From Actinomycetes bacterium (lineage in GTDB: Bacteria > Actinomycetota > Acidimicrobiia > Acidimicrobiales > Acidimicrobilacustridaceae): a stretch of DNA of 64,000 bases. Below are positions 49,497 to 57,505 of the stretch, in pieces. The stretch lies in assembly GCA_029782025.1 (NCBI GenBank), contig JAKOVR010000132.1, positions 1 through 64,000 of the forward strand, read 5' to 3'. The notes under the pieces are model-generated. The model had not been told where the DNA came from, did not search any database, and saw only the letters and a list, made by a program, of their open reading frames with translations. The first letter of the stretch is position 1; each line of letters opens with the position of its first letter. A program made the translations under genes and the position numbers.

Positions 49497-50020
49497 TGCT
49501 GGCCGTCGACACCCCCCAGTACCTCCCCGAGAACATCTTCTTCGGGATCATCGCCTTCATCATGGTGGTGTCGGCGTTGCGCGTGGTCACCACCCGCAAT
49601 GTCGTCCACGCCGCCCTGTGGCTGATCCTGGTGCTGGCCGGGGTGGCCGGCAACTTCATCCTCCTCGGCAACGAGTTCGTCGCCGTCACCCAGGTGCTGG
49701 TCTACATCGGCGCCATCGTCGTGCTCTTCCTCTTCGGCGTGATGCTCACCCGGGCCCCGATCGGGGCCGACGCCCACCTCGACAACGACCAGCGCCCGCT
49801 GGCCCTCGTGGTGGCCCTGCCCCTCCTGGCCCTCATGGGCTACGTGCTGTGGGACGCCTGGAAGGACACCAAGATCACCGAGGCCGGCCCCCCGATCGTG
49901 GCCTCCACGTCGGTGTTGTCCGACTCGATCTTCAAGACCTACCTCATCCCGTTCGAGGCGGCGTCGGTGCTCCTGCTGGCCGCCCTGATCGGCGCCATCG
50001 TCCTGGCGAGGAGGGACTGA
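49496..50020 (+). CDS. nuoJ: Complex I-like subunit J (set 2)
   Basis: 174 residues, five helices: NVVHAALWLILVLAGVAGNFI, QVLVYIGAIVVLFLFGVML and a C-terminal AASVLLLAALIGAIVLARRD. Overlaps nuoI2 and nuoK2 (TGATG). Confidence 0.92.
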   Translation: MLAVDTPQYLPENIFFGIIAFIMVVSALRVVTTRNVVHAALWLILVLAGVAGNFILLGNEFVAVTQVLVYIGAIVVLFLFGVMLTRAPIGADAHLDNDQRPLALVVALPLLALMGYVLWDAWKDTKITEAGPPIVASTSVLSDSIFKTYLIPFEAASVLLLAALIGAIVLARRD

Positions 50021-50337
50021 TGCTCGCCAACCAGTTCCTGCTCCTCGGGGCCGTGCTCTTCTGCATCGGCGTCTACGGCGTGCTGGCCCGCCGCAACGGC
50101 GTGGCCGTGCTGATGTCGATCGAGCTGATCCTCAACTCGGTCAACATCAACTTCCTGGCCTTCAACGCCATGTGGGCCCGCAACGGCAGCCCCGCCCACA
50201 TCAGCGGCGCCGTCTTCGCCCTCTTCGTGATCACCGTGGCCGCCGCCGAGGTCGGCGTGGGCCTGGCCCTGGTGCTCATGCTCTACCGCACCCGCAAGTC
50301 GATCGACGTCGACAAGATCGACGCCCTGAAGGGCTGA
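50020..50337 (+). CDS. nuoK: Complex I-like subunit K (set 2)
   Basis: 105 residues, three helices with both proton-pathway glutamates (LMSIELILNSVNI and VTVAAAEVGVGLAL). nuoL2 follows after 10 bases. Confidence 0.94.
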   Translation: MLANQFLLLGAVLFCIGVYGVLARRNGVAVLMSIELILNSVNINFLAFNAMWARNGSPAHISGAVFALFVITVAAAEVGVGLALVLMLYRTRKSIDVDKIDALKG

Positions 50338-50347
50338 CCCGATCCCC

Positions 50348-52858
50348 ATGCTCCTCGCCGAGATCAACCTCGAGAACCTGATGCGCTGGGCCTTCGTGGT
50401 CCCGCTCATCATGGCGTGCTCGTTCCTCTTCCACCTCCTCTTCTCCAAGAAGCTGCAGAAGCGCTTCGGCGAGAAGGCGGTGTCCGCCGTCGGCGTGTTC
50501 GCCATCGGCGTCTGCTTCGTCCTCTCGCTGGCCATCGGCGTCGGCTGGATCCAGCGGGTCAACTCGCCCCCCACCGGCGCGGCCTTCACCGCGGCCGAGG
50601 AGGCCTGCAAGGCCCCCTACGGCGAGGCCGGGGCCGAGGGCCACGGCACGGAGACCGGTGGCGCCACCGAGGGCCACGGCGGCGAGACCAAGACCGAGGC
50701 GCCGGGCGCCAGCACCGAGGGCCACGGCGGCGAGACCAAGCCGGAGGCCCCGGCCGCCGGCCACGAGGGCGCGGCGGGCATCGCGCCGGGCGAGTCGGCC
50801 TCGGCCGCGCTGCTCACCCAGGCCGAGGGCGAGGGGCACACCAGCGAGGCCCCGGCCGGCGGCGAGACCAAGACCGAAGCCAAGACCGAGGCCCCGGCGG
50901 CCGGCGGCGAGGGCCACGGCGCCGAGGGCGCGGCGGCCGAGGGCGAAGGCCACGGGGCGGAGGGGGAGCACCACGAGGTGGCCCCGGTCTGCTCGTCGGT
51001 CACGTGGTTCGAGATCGGCGGCATGAAGTTCGAGGCCGGCACCGTGGTCGACGGCCTCTCGGCGATGATGCTGGTCACCGTCACCCTGATCTCGCTGCTG
51101 GTGCACATCTACTCCATCGAGTACCTGCACGGCGACGTCCGCTTCACCCACTACTACGCCTTCCTCAGCCTGTTCTCGGCGTCGATGCTCTTCTACGTCC
51201 TGAGCAGCAACACCCTCCAGATGCTCACCGGGTGGGAGCTCGTCGGCGTGTGCTCCTTCGCCCTGATCGGGCACTGGTGGGAGGAGAAGAAGAACACCGA
51301 CGCGGCCCTGAAGGCCTTCCTCACCAACCGCGTCGGCGACACCGGGCTGATCATCGGCGTGATCATCACCTTCTTCGCCGCCGGGGCCAAGAGCTTCAAC
51401 GTCTTCCACATCAACGAGTACGCGCTCTCGAACGGGGCCGACAAGGGGCTGCTCTTCCTCGGCGCCCTGTGCCTGTTCTTCGGGGTCACGTCGAAGTCGG
51501 GCCAGTTCCCGCTCCACACCTGGCTCCCTGATGCCATGGCCGGGCCCACCCCCGTGTCGGCCCTCATCCACGCCGCCACCATGGTGGTGGCCGGCGTGTA
51601 CCTCGTGGCCCGCATGTTCCCCACCTTCTTCGTGGGCATGCAGATCGGCGTCGGCGGCAACTGGGCGCCCGTCGGCAACTACGTGGCCATCATCGGGGCC
51701 ACCACCGCCTTGATCGGGGCCGGCCTGGCCTTCGTCCAGTACGACCTGAAGAAGGTGCTGGCCTACTCCACCGTCAGCCAGCTCGGCTACATGATCCTCG
51801 GCCTCGGCGTGGGGGCGTGGACCGGCGCCATCTTCCACCTCTTCACCCACGCCATGTTCAAGGCCTGCCTCTTCCTCGGGGCCGGGTCCTGCAGCCACGC
51901 CGCCCACCACACCTTCGACATGCGGGAGATGGGCGGGCTGAAGAAGTACATGCCCATCACCCAGAAGACCTTCCTGGCCTGCACCTTCGCCCTCTCGGGC
52001 CTCCCGCTCATGTCGGGGTTCTGGTCCAAGGACGAGATCCTCGCCGGCGCGGCGCAGGGCCAGGGGGGCAAGCCCTACATGGTCATGCTCGTGATCGGCC
52101 TGGTGGTCGGCGGCATGACGGCCAGCTACATGACCCGGGCCTACCGGATGACCTTCCTCGACGACTACCGCGGCCACGGCCATCCCCACGAGTCGCCCAA
52201 GGTCATGACGGTGCCGCTGATGATCCTCACCGTCCTCGCCTTCTTCGCCACCTTCCTCAACATCCCGAAGCTGCTGCTCGGGGGCGAGACGTCGAGCCTG
52301 GCCAAGTCCTTCGGCGTGCGCTTCGAGCACTACGTGCAGCCCACCTTCATCTTCCCGGGCGAGGAGCTGCTGAAGCCGGCGCCGTTCAACGTCATCGTGG
52401 CCGGGCTCTCGATGGCCGCCGCCTTGGGTGGCTACCTGATCATGCGGCAGTACATGACCGCCGGGATCGCCAAGGGCGCCGCGGCCAAGCCGGGCATCGC
52501 CCGCGGCATCTACAGCTTCCTCGAGAACAAGTACTACCTCGACGCCCTCTACGAGAACGTCATCCGTGACGGCGTGAAGGGCCCGATCGCCCGGGCCTCG
52601 TACTGGGTCAACATGAACATCATCGACGGCATGGTCAACGCCGTGGGCGTCAGCGCCCGCAAGGTGGGCGAGGTCACCTACAAGTACGTCGACCAGGGCG
52701 GCATCGACGGCCTGGTCAACGGCACCGGTGCCGTCTCCAACGAGGGCGGCCAGCTGCTCCGCCGGGTCTTCGCCACCGGCAAGGTGCAGCAGTACGGCGC
52801 CTGGCTCTTCGGCGGTGCCGTCGTCTTCGCCGCCCTCATCGTGCTCTTCGTCAAGTGA
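50348..52858 (+). CDS. nuoL: Complex I-like subunit L (set 2) with long repetitive insert
   Basis: 836 residues, about 150 more than NuoL1. After the first two helices comes a hydrophilic insert (about residues 78-215) of degenerate EGHGGETKTEAP-like repeats rich in Glu, Gly, His and Lys, with Cys at both ends (EACKAPYG, APVCSSV). The core is normal: TGWELVGVCSFALIGHWW, FPLHTWLPDAMAGPTPVSALIHAATMV, LAYSTVSQLGYMILGLG. The insert sits between helices, most likely on the outer side of the membrane. Confidence 0.93.
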   Translation: MLLAEINLENLMRWAFVVPLIMACSFLFHLLFSKKLQKRFGEKAVSAVGVFAIGVCFVLSLAIGVGWIQRVNSPPTGAAFTAAEEACKAPYGEAGAEGHGTETGGATEGHGGETKTEAPGASTEGHGGETKPEAPAAGHEGAAGIAPGESASAALLTQAEGEGHTSEAPAGGETKTEAKTEAPAAGGEGHGAEGAAAEGEGHGAEGEHHEVAPVCSSVTWFEIGGMKFEAGTVVDGLSAMMLVTVTLISLLVHIYSIEYLHGDVRFTHYYAFLSLFSASMLFYVLSSNTLQMLTGWELVGVCSFALIGHWWEEKKNTDAALKAFLTNRVGDTGLIIGVIITFFAAGAKSFNVFHINEYALSNGADKGLLFLGALCLFFGVTSKSGQFPLHTWLPDAMAGPTPVSALIHAATMVVAGVYLVARMFPTFFVGMQIGVGGNWAPVGNYVAIIGATTALIGAGLAFVQYDLKKVLAYSTVSQLGYMILGLGVGAWTGAIFHLFTHAMFKACLFLGAGSCSHAAHHTFDMREMGGLKKYMPITQKTFLACTFALSGLPLMSGFWSKDEILAGAAQGQGGKPYMVMLVIGLVVGGMTASYMTRAYRMTFLDDYRGHGHPHESPKVMTVPLMILTVLAFFATFLNIPKLLLGGETSSLAKSFGVRFEHYVQPTFIFPGEELLKPAPFNVIVAGLSMAAALGGYLIMRQYMTAGIAKGAAAKPGIARGIYSFLENKYYLDALYENVIRDGVKGPIARASYWVNMNIIDGMVNAVGVSARKVGEVTYKYVDQGGIDGLVNGTGAVSNEGGQLLRRVFATGKVQQYGAWLFGGAVVFAALIVLFVK
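50638..50980. repeat. Degenerate repeat region inside nuoL2
   Basis: GAGGGCCACGGC and GGCGAGACCAAG recur several times (for example 50636-50695, 50718-50745, 50860-50900, 50917-50960) in the same frame, encoding the EGHG and GETK blocks of the NuoL2 insert. In-frame slippage or unequal crossing-over is a likely origin. Confidence 0.65.
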
Positions 52859-52904
52859 TCGCCACCACCATGTCTCCCCGCCCCGAGCTCCAGGAACCCC
52901 AGCC

Positions 52905-54485
52905 ATGAACTTCACCAGCGGACAGTTCTGGACCAGCCCCATCACCTACGCCGTCTTCCTTCCCCTGGTCGGCGTGCTGGTGATGCTGCTCGTCCCGAGG
53001 GCACAGGAGGACCTGCACAAGGGCCTGGCCCTCGTCACCTCGCTCCTCGCCGTCGCCATGGGCGTCTACATCCACACCCAGTTCGACTACAGCAACGCCA
53101 AGTCGCTCCAGGGCGTGGTCGACACCGAGTGGATCGAGTTCATCCACTCCCGCTGGATCGTCGGCCTCGACGGCATCGCCCTGCCGATGTTCTACCTGAC
53201 GCTCCTGGTGGTGCCGCTGTGCATCATCTACAGCTGGAACCACATCCCGCACCCGGGCAACGCCAAGGCGTTCATGATCCTGCTGCTCGTCCTCGAGACC
53301 GGCATGCTCGGCAGCTTCGTGGCCCAGGACCTCATCCTCTTCTTCGTGTTCTTCGAGGTGGTCCTGCTGCCGATGTACTTCATGATCGGCGTGTGGGGCG
53401 GCGAGAACCGCCAGTACGCCTCGATCAAGTTCTTCCTGTACACGCTGTTCGGCTCGGCCCTGATGATCATCAGCTTCCTGGCCCTCTACTTCCTCACCAA
53501 GGACGCCGACGGCAACCTGATCAGCAGCTTCGACATGCGTCTGCTCAGCGCCAACGGCCGCCACATCGCCGAGGGCACCCAGGTGCTCATCTTCGGCGGG
53601 CTCTTCGTCGGCTTCGGCATCAAGGTGCCGATCTTCCCGTTCCACACCTGGCTCCCCGACGCCCACACCCAGGCCCCCACCGTGGGCTCGGTGATCCTGG
53701 CCGCTGTGCTCCTGAAGCTCGGCACCTACGGCTTCATCCGCATCGCCCTGCCCATCCTGCCCGACGCCGCCCGGGCCTGGTCGCCGGTCATCGGTCTGGT
53801 GGCTGCCATCGGCATCATCTATGGCGCCCTGTGCTGTCTGGCCCAGACCGACATGAAACGGTTGATCGCCTTCTCGTCGGTGGCCCACATGGGCTACGTG
53901 ATGCTCGGCATCGCCACCCTCACCGACTTCGGTATCAACGCCGCCATCTTCGGGATGGTCGCCCACGGCTTCATCACCGGCATGCTCTTCTTCGTGGCCG
54001 GCTCGGCCAAGGAGCGCTACCACACCCTCGAGATCAAGCGCCTCGGCGGCCTGCTCATCTCCGCCCCCCGGATGGGCTGGATCCTCGGGTTCACGTCGAT
54101 GGCGTCGCTCGGCCTGCCCGGCCTGGCCGGCTTCTGGGGCGAGTTCCCGGCCATCCTGTCGGCCTACTCGCCCGCCTCGCCCGACCGGGCCACCCTTTTC
54201 TTCGGCTGGAGCCAGGTGGCGGTGTTCCGGGGCTTCATGGTGGTCGCGGCCATCGGCACCGTGTTCGCCGCCGGGTACCTGCTCTGGCTCTACCAGCGGG
54301 TCGCCTTCGGCACCCCGTCGGAGGAGTTCGCCGACGACCCCCACATCCACGACGTCAACGGCTTCGAGTGGGCGGCCTGGCTGCCCCTGCTGGTCGGGAT
54401 CGTGGTGCTCGGCGTCTATCCGAACCTGATCTTCCACATCACCAGCCCGGCCGTGAGCCAAGCCCTCGCCGCTTTCGGGAAGTAG
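52905..54485 (+). CDS. nuoM: Complex I-like subunit M (set 2)
   Basis: 526 residues, about 14 helices. FFVFFEVVLLPMYFMIGVWGG keeps the key Glu; KVPIFPFHTWLPDAHTQAPTVGSVILA and IAFSSVAHMGYVMLG are typical. The ATG at 52905 is preceded by CAGGAACCCC rather than a strong ribosome binding site. The 46-base gap after nuoL2 is the widest within this operon. Confidence 0.95.
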   Translation: MNFTSGQFWTSPITYAVFLPLVGVLVMLLVPRAQEDLHKGLALVTSLLAVAMGVYIHTQFDYSNAKSLQGVVDTEWIEFIHSRWIVGLDGIALPMFYLTLLVVPLCIIYSWNHIPHPGNAKAFMILLLVLETGMLGSFVAQDLILFFVFFEVVLLPMYFMIGVWGGENRQYASIKFFLYTLFGSALMIISFLALYFLTKDADGNLISSFDMRLLSANGRHIAEGTQVLIFGGLFVGFGIKVPIFPFHTWLPDAHTQAPTVGSVILAAVLLKLGTYGFIRIALPILPDAARAWSPVIGLVAAIGIIYGALCCLAQTDMKRLIAFSSVAHMGYVMLGIATLTDFGINAAIFGMVAHGFITGMLFFVAGSAKERYHTLEIKRLGGLLISAPRMGWILGFTSMASLGLPGLAGFWGEFPAILSAYSPASPDRATLFFGWSQVAVFRGFMVVAAIGTVFAAGYLLWLYQRVAFGTPSEEFADDPHIHDVNGFEWAAWLPLLVGIVVLGVYPNLIFHITSPAVSQALAAFGK

Positions 54486-54494
54486 CTCGATCCG

Positions 54495-56018
54495 ATGGAC
54501 GCCCCCTTCGTCACCCCGACCCTCGATTACCACGCCCTCGCGCCCGAGATCGTGCTGGTCGGGGCGCTGGCGGCGCTGATCCTGTACGACGTCTTCTCCA
54601 GCGAGCTCAACAAGCGGGTCACCGCCGCCATCGCACAGCTCGGGCTCCTCGGCGCCATCGTCCCGATCCTCACCCTGTGGGCCGGCGACCCCCGCTCGAT
54701 GTTCGACGGGGCCTATGCCGTCGACAAGTACGCCATCATCCTCAAGGGCCTGTTCCTCGCCGCCGGCTACCTCGTGGTGCTCATCTCCGTGCACTACATC
54801 GGCGAGGGCGACTACTGGGAGGGCGAGTACTACACCCTCCTGCTGTCGTCCGTGCTCGGCATGATGCTCATGGCCTCGGCCCGCGACCTCATCTCGGTGT
54901 TCGTGGCCCTCGAGGTCCTCTCCATCCCCGGCTACATGCTGGCGGCGTGGCGCAAGCGCGACCTCGCCTCCGGTGAGGCGGGCGTGAAGTACTACCTGAT
55001 GGGCGTCTTCGCCACCGCCGTCCTGCTCTACGGCATGTCGCTCGTCTACGGCCTCACCGGTCAGACCCAGCTCCGCGCCATCGCCGACGCCTTCGCCTCG
55101 GGCCAGGCCCCCAAGCCGGTCCTGAGCCTGGCCATCGTCTTCGTGCTGGTGGGCTTCGCCTTCAAGGTGTCGGCCGTTCCGTTCCACACCTGGGCCCCTG
55201 ACACCTACGAGGGCGCCCCCACGCCGGTCACCGCCTTCCTGGCCGTGGCGTCCAAGACCGCCGGCTTCGTCGCCCTGATGAACGTGGTGGCCGTGGCCTT
55301 CCACGGCCAGACCGACGTCCTGCGCTGGATGCTGGTGCCGCTGGCCGCCATCACGATGACCGTCGGCAACCTCATCGCCGTGCGCCAGACCAACATCATC
55401 CGGATGCTGGCCTACTCGGGCGTGGCCCAGGCCGGCTACATGCTCTGCCCGCTGGCCGTGATGGGCACGTTCGTGAAGGCCAACGACATGGCCGCGGCCG
55501 ACAACTCGGTGCGCACCCTGCTCGTCTACCTGATCATCTACGCCGCCATGAACCTCGGCGGCTTCGCCGTGGTGATCGCCGTGGCCCGGCGCACCGGGTC
55601 GGGCGAGATCAGCTCGATGCGGGGCATGTTCCAGTGGGCCCCCGGGATGATGATGGCGCTGGCCATCTTCCTCGGCGGCTTCGCCGGCATCCCGCCGGCC
55701 GGCGGCTGGTTCGGCAAGTTCGCCATCTTCAAGACCACGATGGACGCCGGCGCTCTGAACGACGGGGCCGGCTACTTCCTGGCCTTCCTCATCGGCATCA
55801 ACTCGGTGATCGCCGCCTTCTACTACGTGCGGGTCATCTGGACGATGGTGAGCGGCAACGAGGGCGACCTCCCCCAGGCGCCGCTCAAGAGCCCGGCCGC
55901 GCTGCGGGCCGCGGTGTTCATCACCGCCGTGGCCGTCGTCGCCATCGGCGTGGTGCCCACCCTGGTGAGCCACATCACCGACAACGCCACCCTGATCGCC
56001 GCCGCCACCGGCCGCTGA
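54495..56018 (+). CDS. nuoN: Complex I-like subunit N (set 2)
   Basis: 507 residues. VALEVLSIPGYMLAAW, VLVGFAFKVSAVPFHTWAPDTYEGAPTPVTAFLA and MLAYSGVAQAGYMLCPL identify it. Last gene of the 11-gene set; a cluster of palindromic repeats and then the MidA-like gene follow. Confidence 0.95.
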   Translation: MDAPFVTPTLDYHALAPEIVLVGALAALILYDVFSSELNKRVTAAIAQLGLLGAIVPILTLWAGDPRSMFDGAYAVDKYAIILKGLFLAAGYLVVLISVHYIGEGDYWEGEYYTLLLSSVLGMMLMASARDLISVFVALEVLSIPGYMLAAWRKRDLASGEAGVKYYLMGVFATAVLLYGMSLVYGLTGQTQLRAIADAFASGQAPKPVLSLAIVFVLVGFAFKVSAVPFHTWAPDTYEGAPTPVTAFLAVASKTAGFVALMNVVAVAFHGQTDVLRWMLVPLAAITMTVGNLIAVRQTNIIRMLAYSGVAQAGYMLCPLAVMGTFVKANDMAAADNSVRTLLVYLIIYAAMNLGGFAVVIAVARRTGSGEISSMRGMFQWAPGMMMALAIFLGGFAGIPPAGGWFGKFAIFKTTMDAGALNDGAGYFLAFLIGINSVIAAFYYVRVIWTMVSGNEGDLPQAPLKSPAALRAAVFITAVAVVAIGVVPTLVSHITDNATLIAAATGR

Positions 56019-56040
56019 CCCTTCGTTCGTCCCCCGCCAT

Positions 56041-56126
56041 CCTGTGGATGCGCCCCGTTCCTGTGGGTGCGCAATGCCCTGTGGGTGCGAAATGTTCGCG
56101 AACGCGGACAATTCGCACCCACAGGG
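56041..56126. repeat. Compound palindrome with three direct copies of the GTGGGTGCG core
   Basis: 24-base arms (56077-56100 and 56103-56126) pair with two mismatches around a 2-base loop. Two further left-arm pieces, CCTGTGGATGCGC (56041-56053) and CCTGTGGGTGCGCAATG (56060-56076), stand in direct orientation just before. The inner part GCGAA-TGTTCGCG matches the palindrome at the window start. Located right after nuoN2, it may act as the operon's terminator. Confidence 0.75.
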
Positions 56127-56161
56127 CTCGGCCCCTCGAGGCTGGGGCCCATCGCCGCTGG

Positions 56162-56167
56162 TAGCGT
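56162..56167 (+). promoter_or_regulatory. Candidate -10 box (leaderless) for the MidA-like gene
   Basis: TAGCGT ends 9 bases before the ATG at 56177, downstream of the palindrome, so the gene may be transcribed separately from nuo2. Confidence 0.45.
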
Positions 56168-56176
56168 GCCGGCCCG

Positions 56177-57400
56177 ATGGACGCCGCCGCTGCTGACGAC
56201 GTGTCGCCGGCGACCGAACCGGAGCCGAGCCGGGAACCCGAGCCGGAGGTCACCGCCGCGGCGCTGATCGCCGGGCACGTCCACCGGCACGGGCCGGCAC
56301 GCTTCGACGCCGTGATGGACCTGGCGCTCTACCATCCGGAGGCCGGGTACTTCACCCGAGCGGTCGAGGCCGGCCGGCGGGGCGACTTCATCACCAGCCC
56401 CGAGGTCGGCCCGCTCTTCGGGGCCGTGCTGGCCCGGGCCCTCGACACCTGGTGGCACGAGCTGGGCCGGCCCGATCCCTTCGTGGTCGTCGAAGCGGGC
56501 GCCGGCCGAGGGGCCCTGGCCATTGCCGTGCACCGGGCCCGGCCGGCCTGCCTCGCCGCCCTCACCTACGTGCTGGTCGAGTCGTCGCCCCGGCTGCGCT
56601 CGCGCCACGGCGAGCACCTCCCCCTCGAGCACCCGTCCCACGCCCTGCTCCCCGCCGCCCCCGATCCCGACGGCCTCGACGTGGTGGCGGGGCGGGGGAG
56701 CGGCCCCCGCTTCGTGTCGCTGCCCGACCTGCCCGCCCTGCCCGTCAGCGGGGTGGTCATCGCCAACGAGCTGCTCGACAACCTCCCCACCCGGGTCGTG
56801 CGGCGGGAGGAGGAGGGCTGGGCCGAGCTCCATGCCACGCTGGCCGGGACCGGCCCGGCCCTGACCGAGTGCTGGGTGGCGTGCACCGACGACGAGGCGG
56901 CGGCGCTCGACCGCACCCTGCCCCCGGTCCCGGTCGGTGTTCCCGTGCCGTTGCACCAGGAGGCCCGGCGCTGGATCCGCCGGGCCCTCGACCTCCTGAC
57001 CGCGGGCCGGCTCGTCGTCGTCGACTACGGCGAGCCCACGACCGCCGAGCTGGTGGACCGCCGCCCCGATCGCTCCTGGTTGCGCACCTTCCACGGCCAC
57101 GACCGGGGCCGTCCGCCGCTCGAGGCGCTCGGTCAGCAGGACGTCACCGTCGACGTCGCCTTCGACCAGCTGGCCCCCCCTGCCGTCCCCGCCCCGGCCC
57201 GGCTCCGCTCACAGGCCGACTTCCTCCGAGCCCACGGCATCGACGAGCTGGTGGAGGAGGGGCGGGCCGTCTGGTCCGAGCGGGGGCACCTCGGCGACCT
57301 CGTGGCCATCGAGGGCCGCAGCCGCGTCCGCGAGGCCGAGGCGCTGTGCGATCCCACCGGCCTCGGCGGGTTCCTCGTTGCCGAATGGACCGTCCCCTGA
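56177..57400 (+). CDS. MidA/NDUFAF7-family SAM-dependent protein methyltransferase
   Basis: 407 residues. Family motifs: GDFITSPE (residues 69-76) followed by GPLFGAVLA, SAM-binding VVEAGAGRGALA (about 104-115), VIANELLDNLPTRVV, and a C-terminal half with LVVVDYG and RSQADFLRAHGI. In human mitochondria NDUFAF7 methylates an Arg of NDUFS2, the NuoD homologue, during complex I assembly. Bacterial members are poorly characterised. Lying directly behind 11 complex I genes, it is a good candidate for modifying NuoD1 and/or NuoD2. Function is inferred from family and position. Confidence 0.85.
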   Translation: MDAAAADDVSPATEPEPSREPEPEVTAAALIAGHVHRHGPARFDAVMDLALYHPEAGYFTRAVEAGRRGDFITSPEVGPLFGAVLARALDTWWHELGRPDPFVVVEAGAGRGALAIAVHRARPACLAALTYVLVESSPRLRSRHGEHLPLEHPSHALLPAAPDPDGLDVVAGRGSGPRFVSLPDLPALPVSGVVIANELLDNLPTRVVRREEEGWAELHATLAGTGPALTECWVACTDDEAAALDRTLPPVPVGVPVPLHQEARRWIRRALDLLTAGRLVVVDYGEPTTAELVDRRPDRSWLRTFHGHDRGRPPLEALGQQDVTVDVAFDQLAPPAVPAPARLRSQADFLRAHGIDELVEEGRAVWSERGHLGDLVAIEGRSRVREAEALCDPTGLGGFLVAEWTVP

Positions 57401-57428
57401 CCCGAGCTCCCCGAGCTCACCCGCTTGC

Positions 57429-57470
57429 CTGGATGCAGGGAGCGACACATCCGTCCCGATCTGCATCCAG
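57429..57470. terminator. Hairpin between convergent midA-like and GGDEF genes
   Basis: CTGGATGCAG (57429-57438) and CTGCATCCAG (57461-57470) are perfect 10-base arms with a 22-base loop that adds GGGA/TCCC pairing. It lies in the 105-base convergent gap and could stop transcription from both sides. It is unrelated in sequence to the GTGGGTGCG family. Confidence 0.6.
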
Positions 57471-57505
57471 ACGGGGAGGGCGGGACGGCCGGCGGGCCGA
57501 GCCGG

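Noticed and set aside
26660-56018. The two nuo sets as a recent tandem duplication
   Set aside because: The paired subunits are strongly diverged outside core motifs, differ in length, tails and quinone-site residues, and set 2 lacks EFG. Separate ancestry or ancient split fits better.
50276-56111. Minus-strand frames of 889 and 1086 codons opposite nuoL2-nuoN2
   Set aside because: Products are low-complexity His/Asp/Glu/Gly-rich mirror images of hydrophobic plus-strand genes; a typical antisense artefact.
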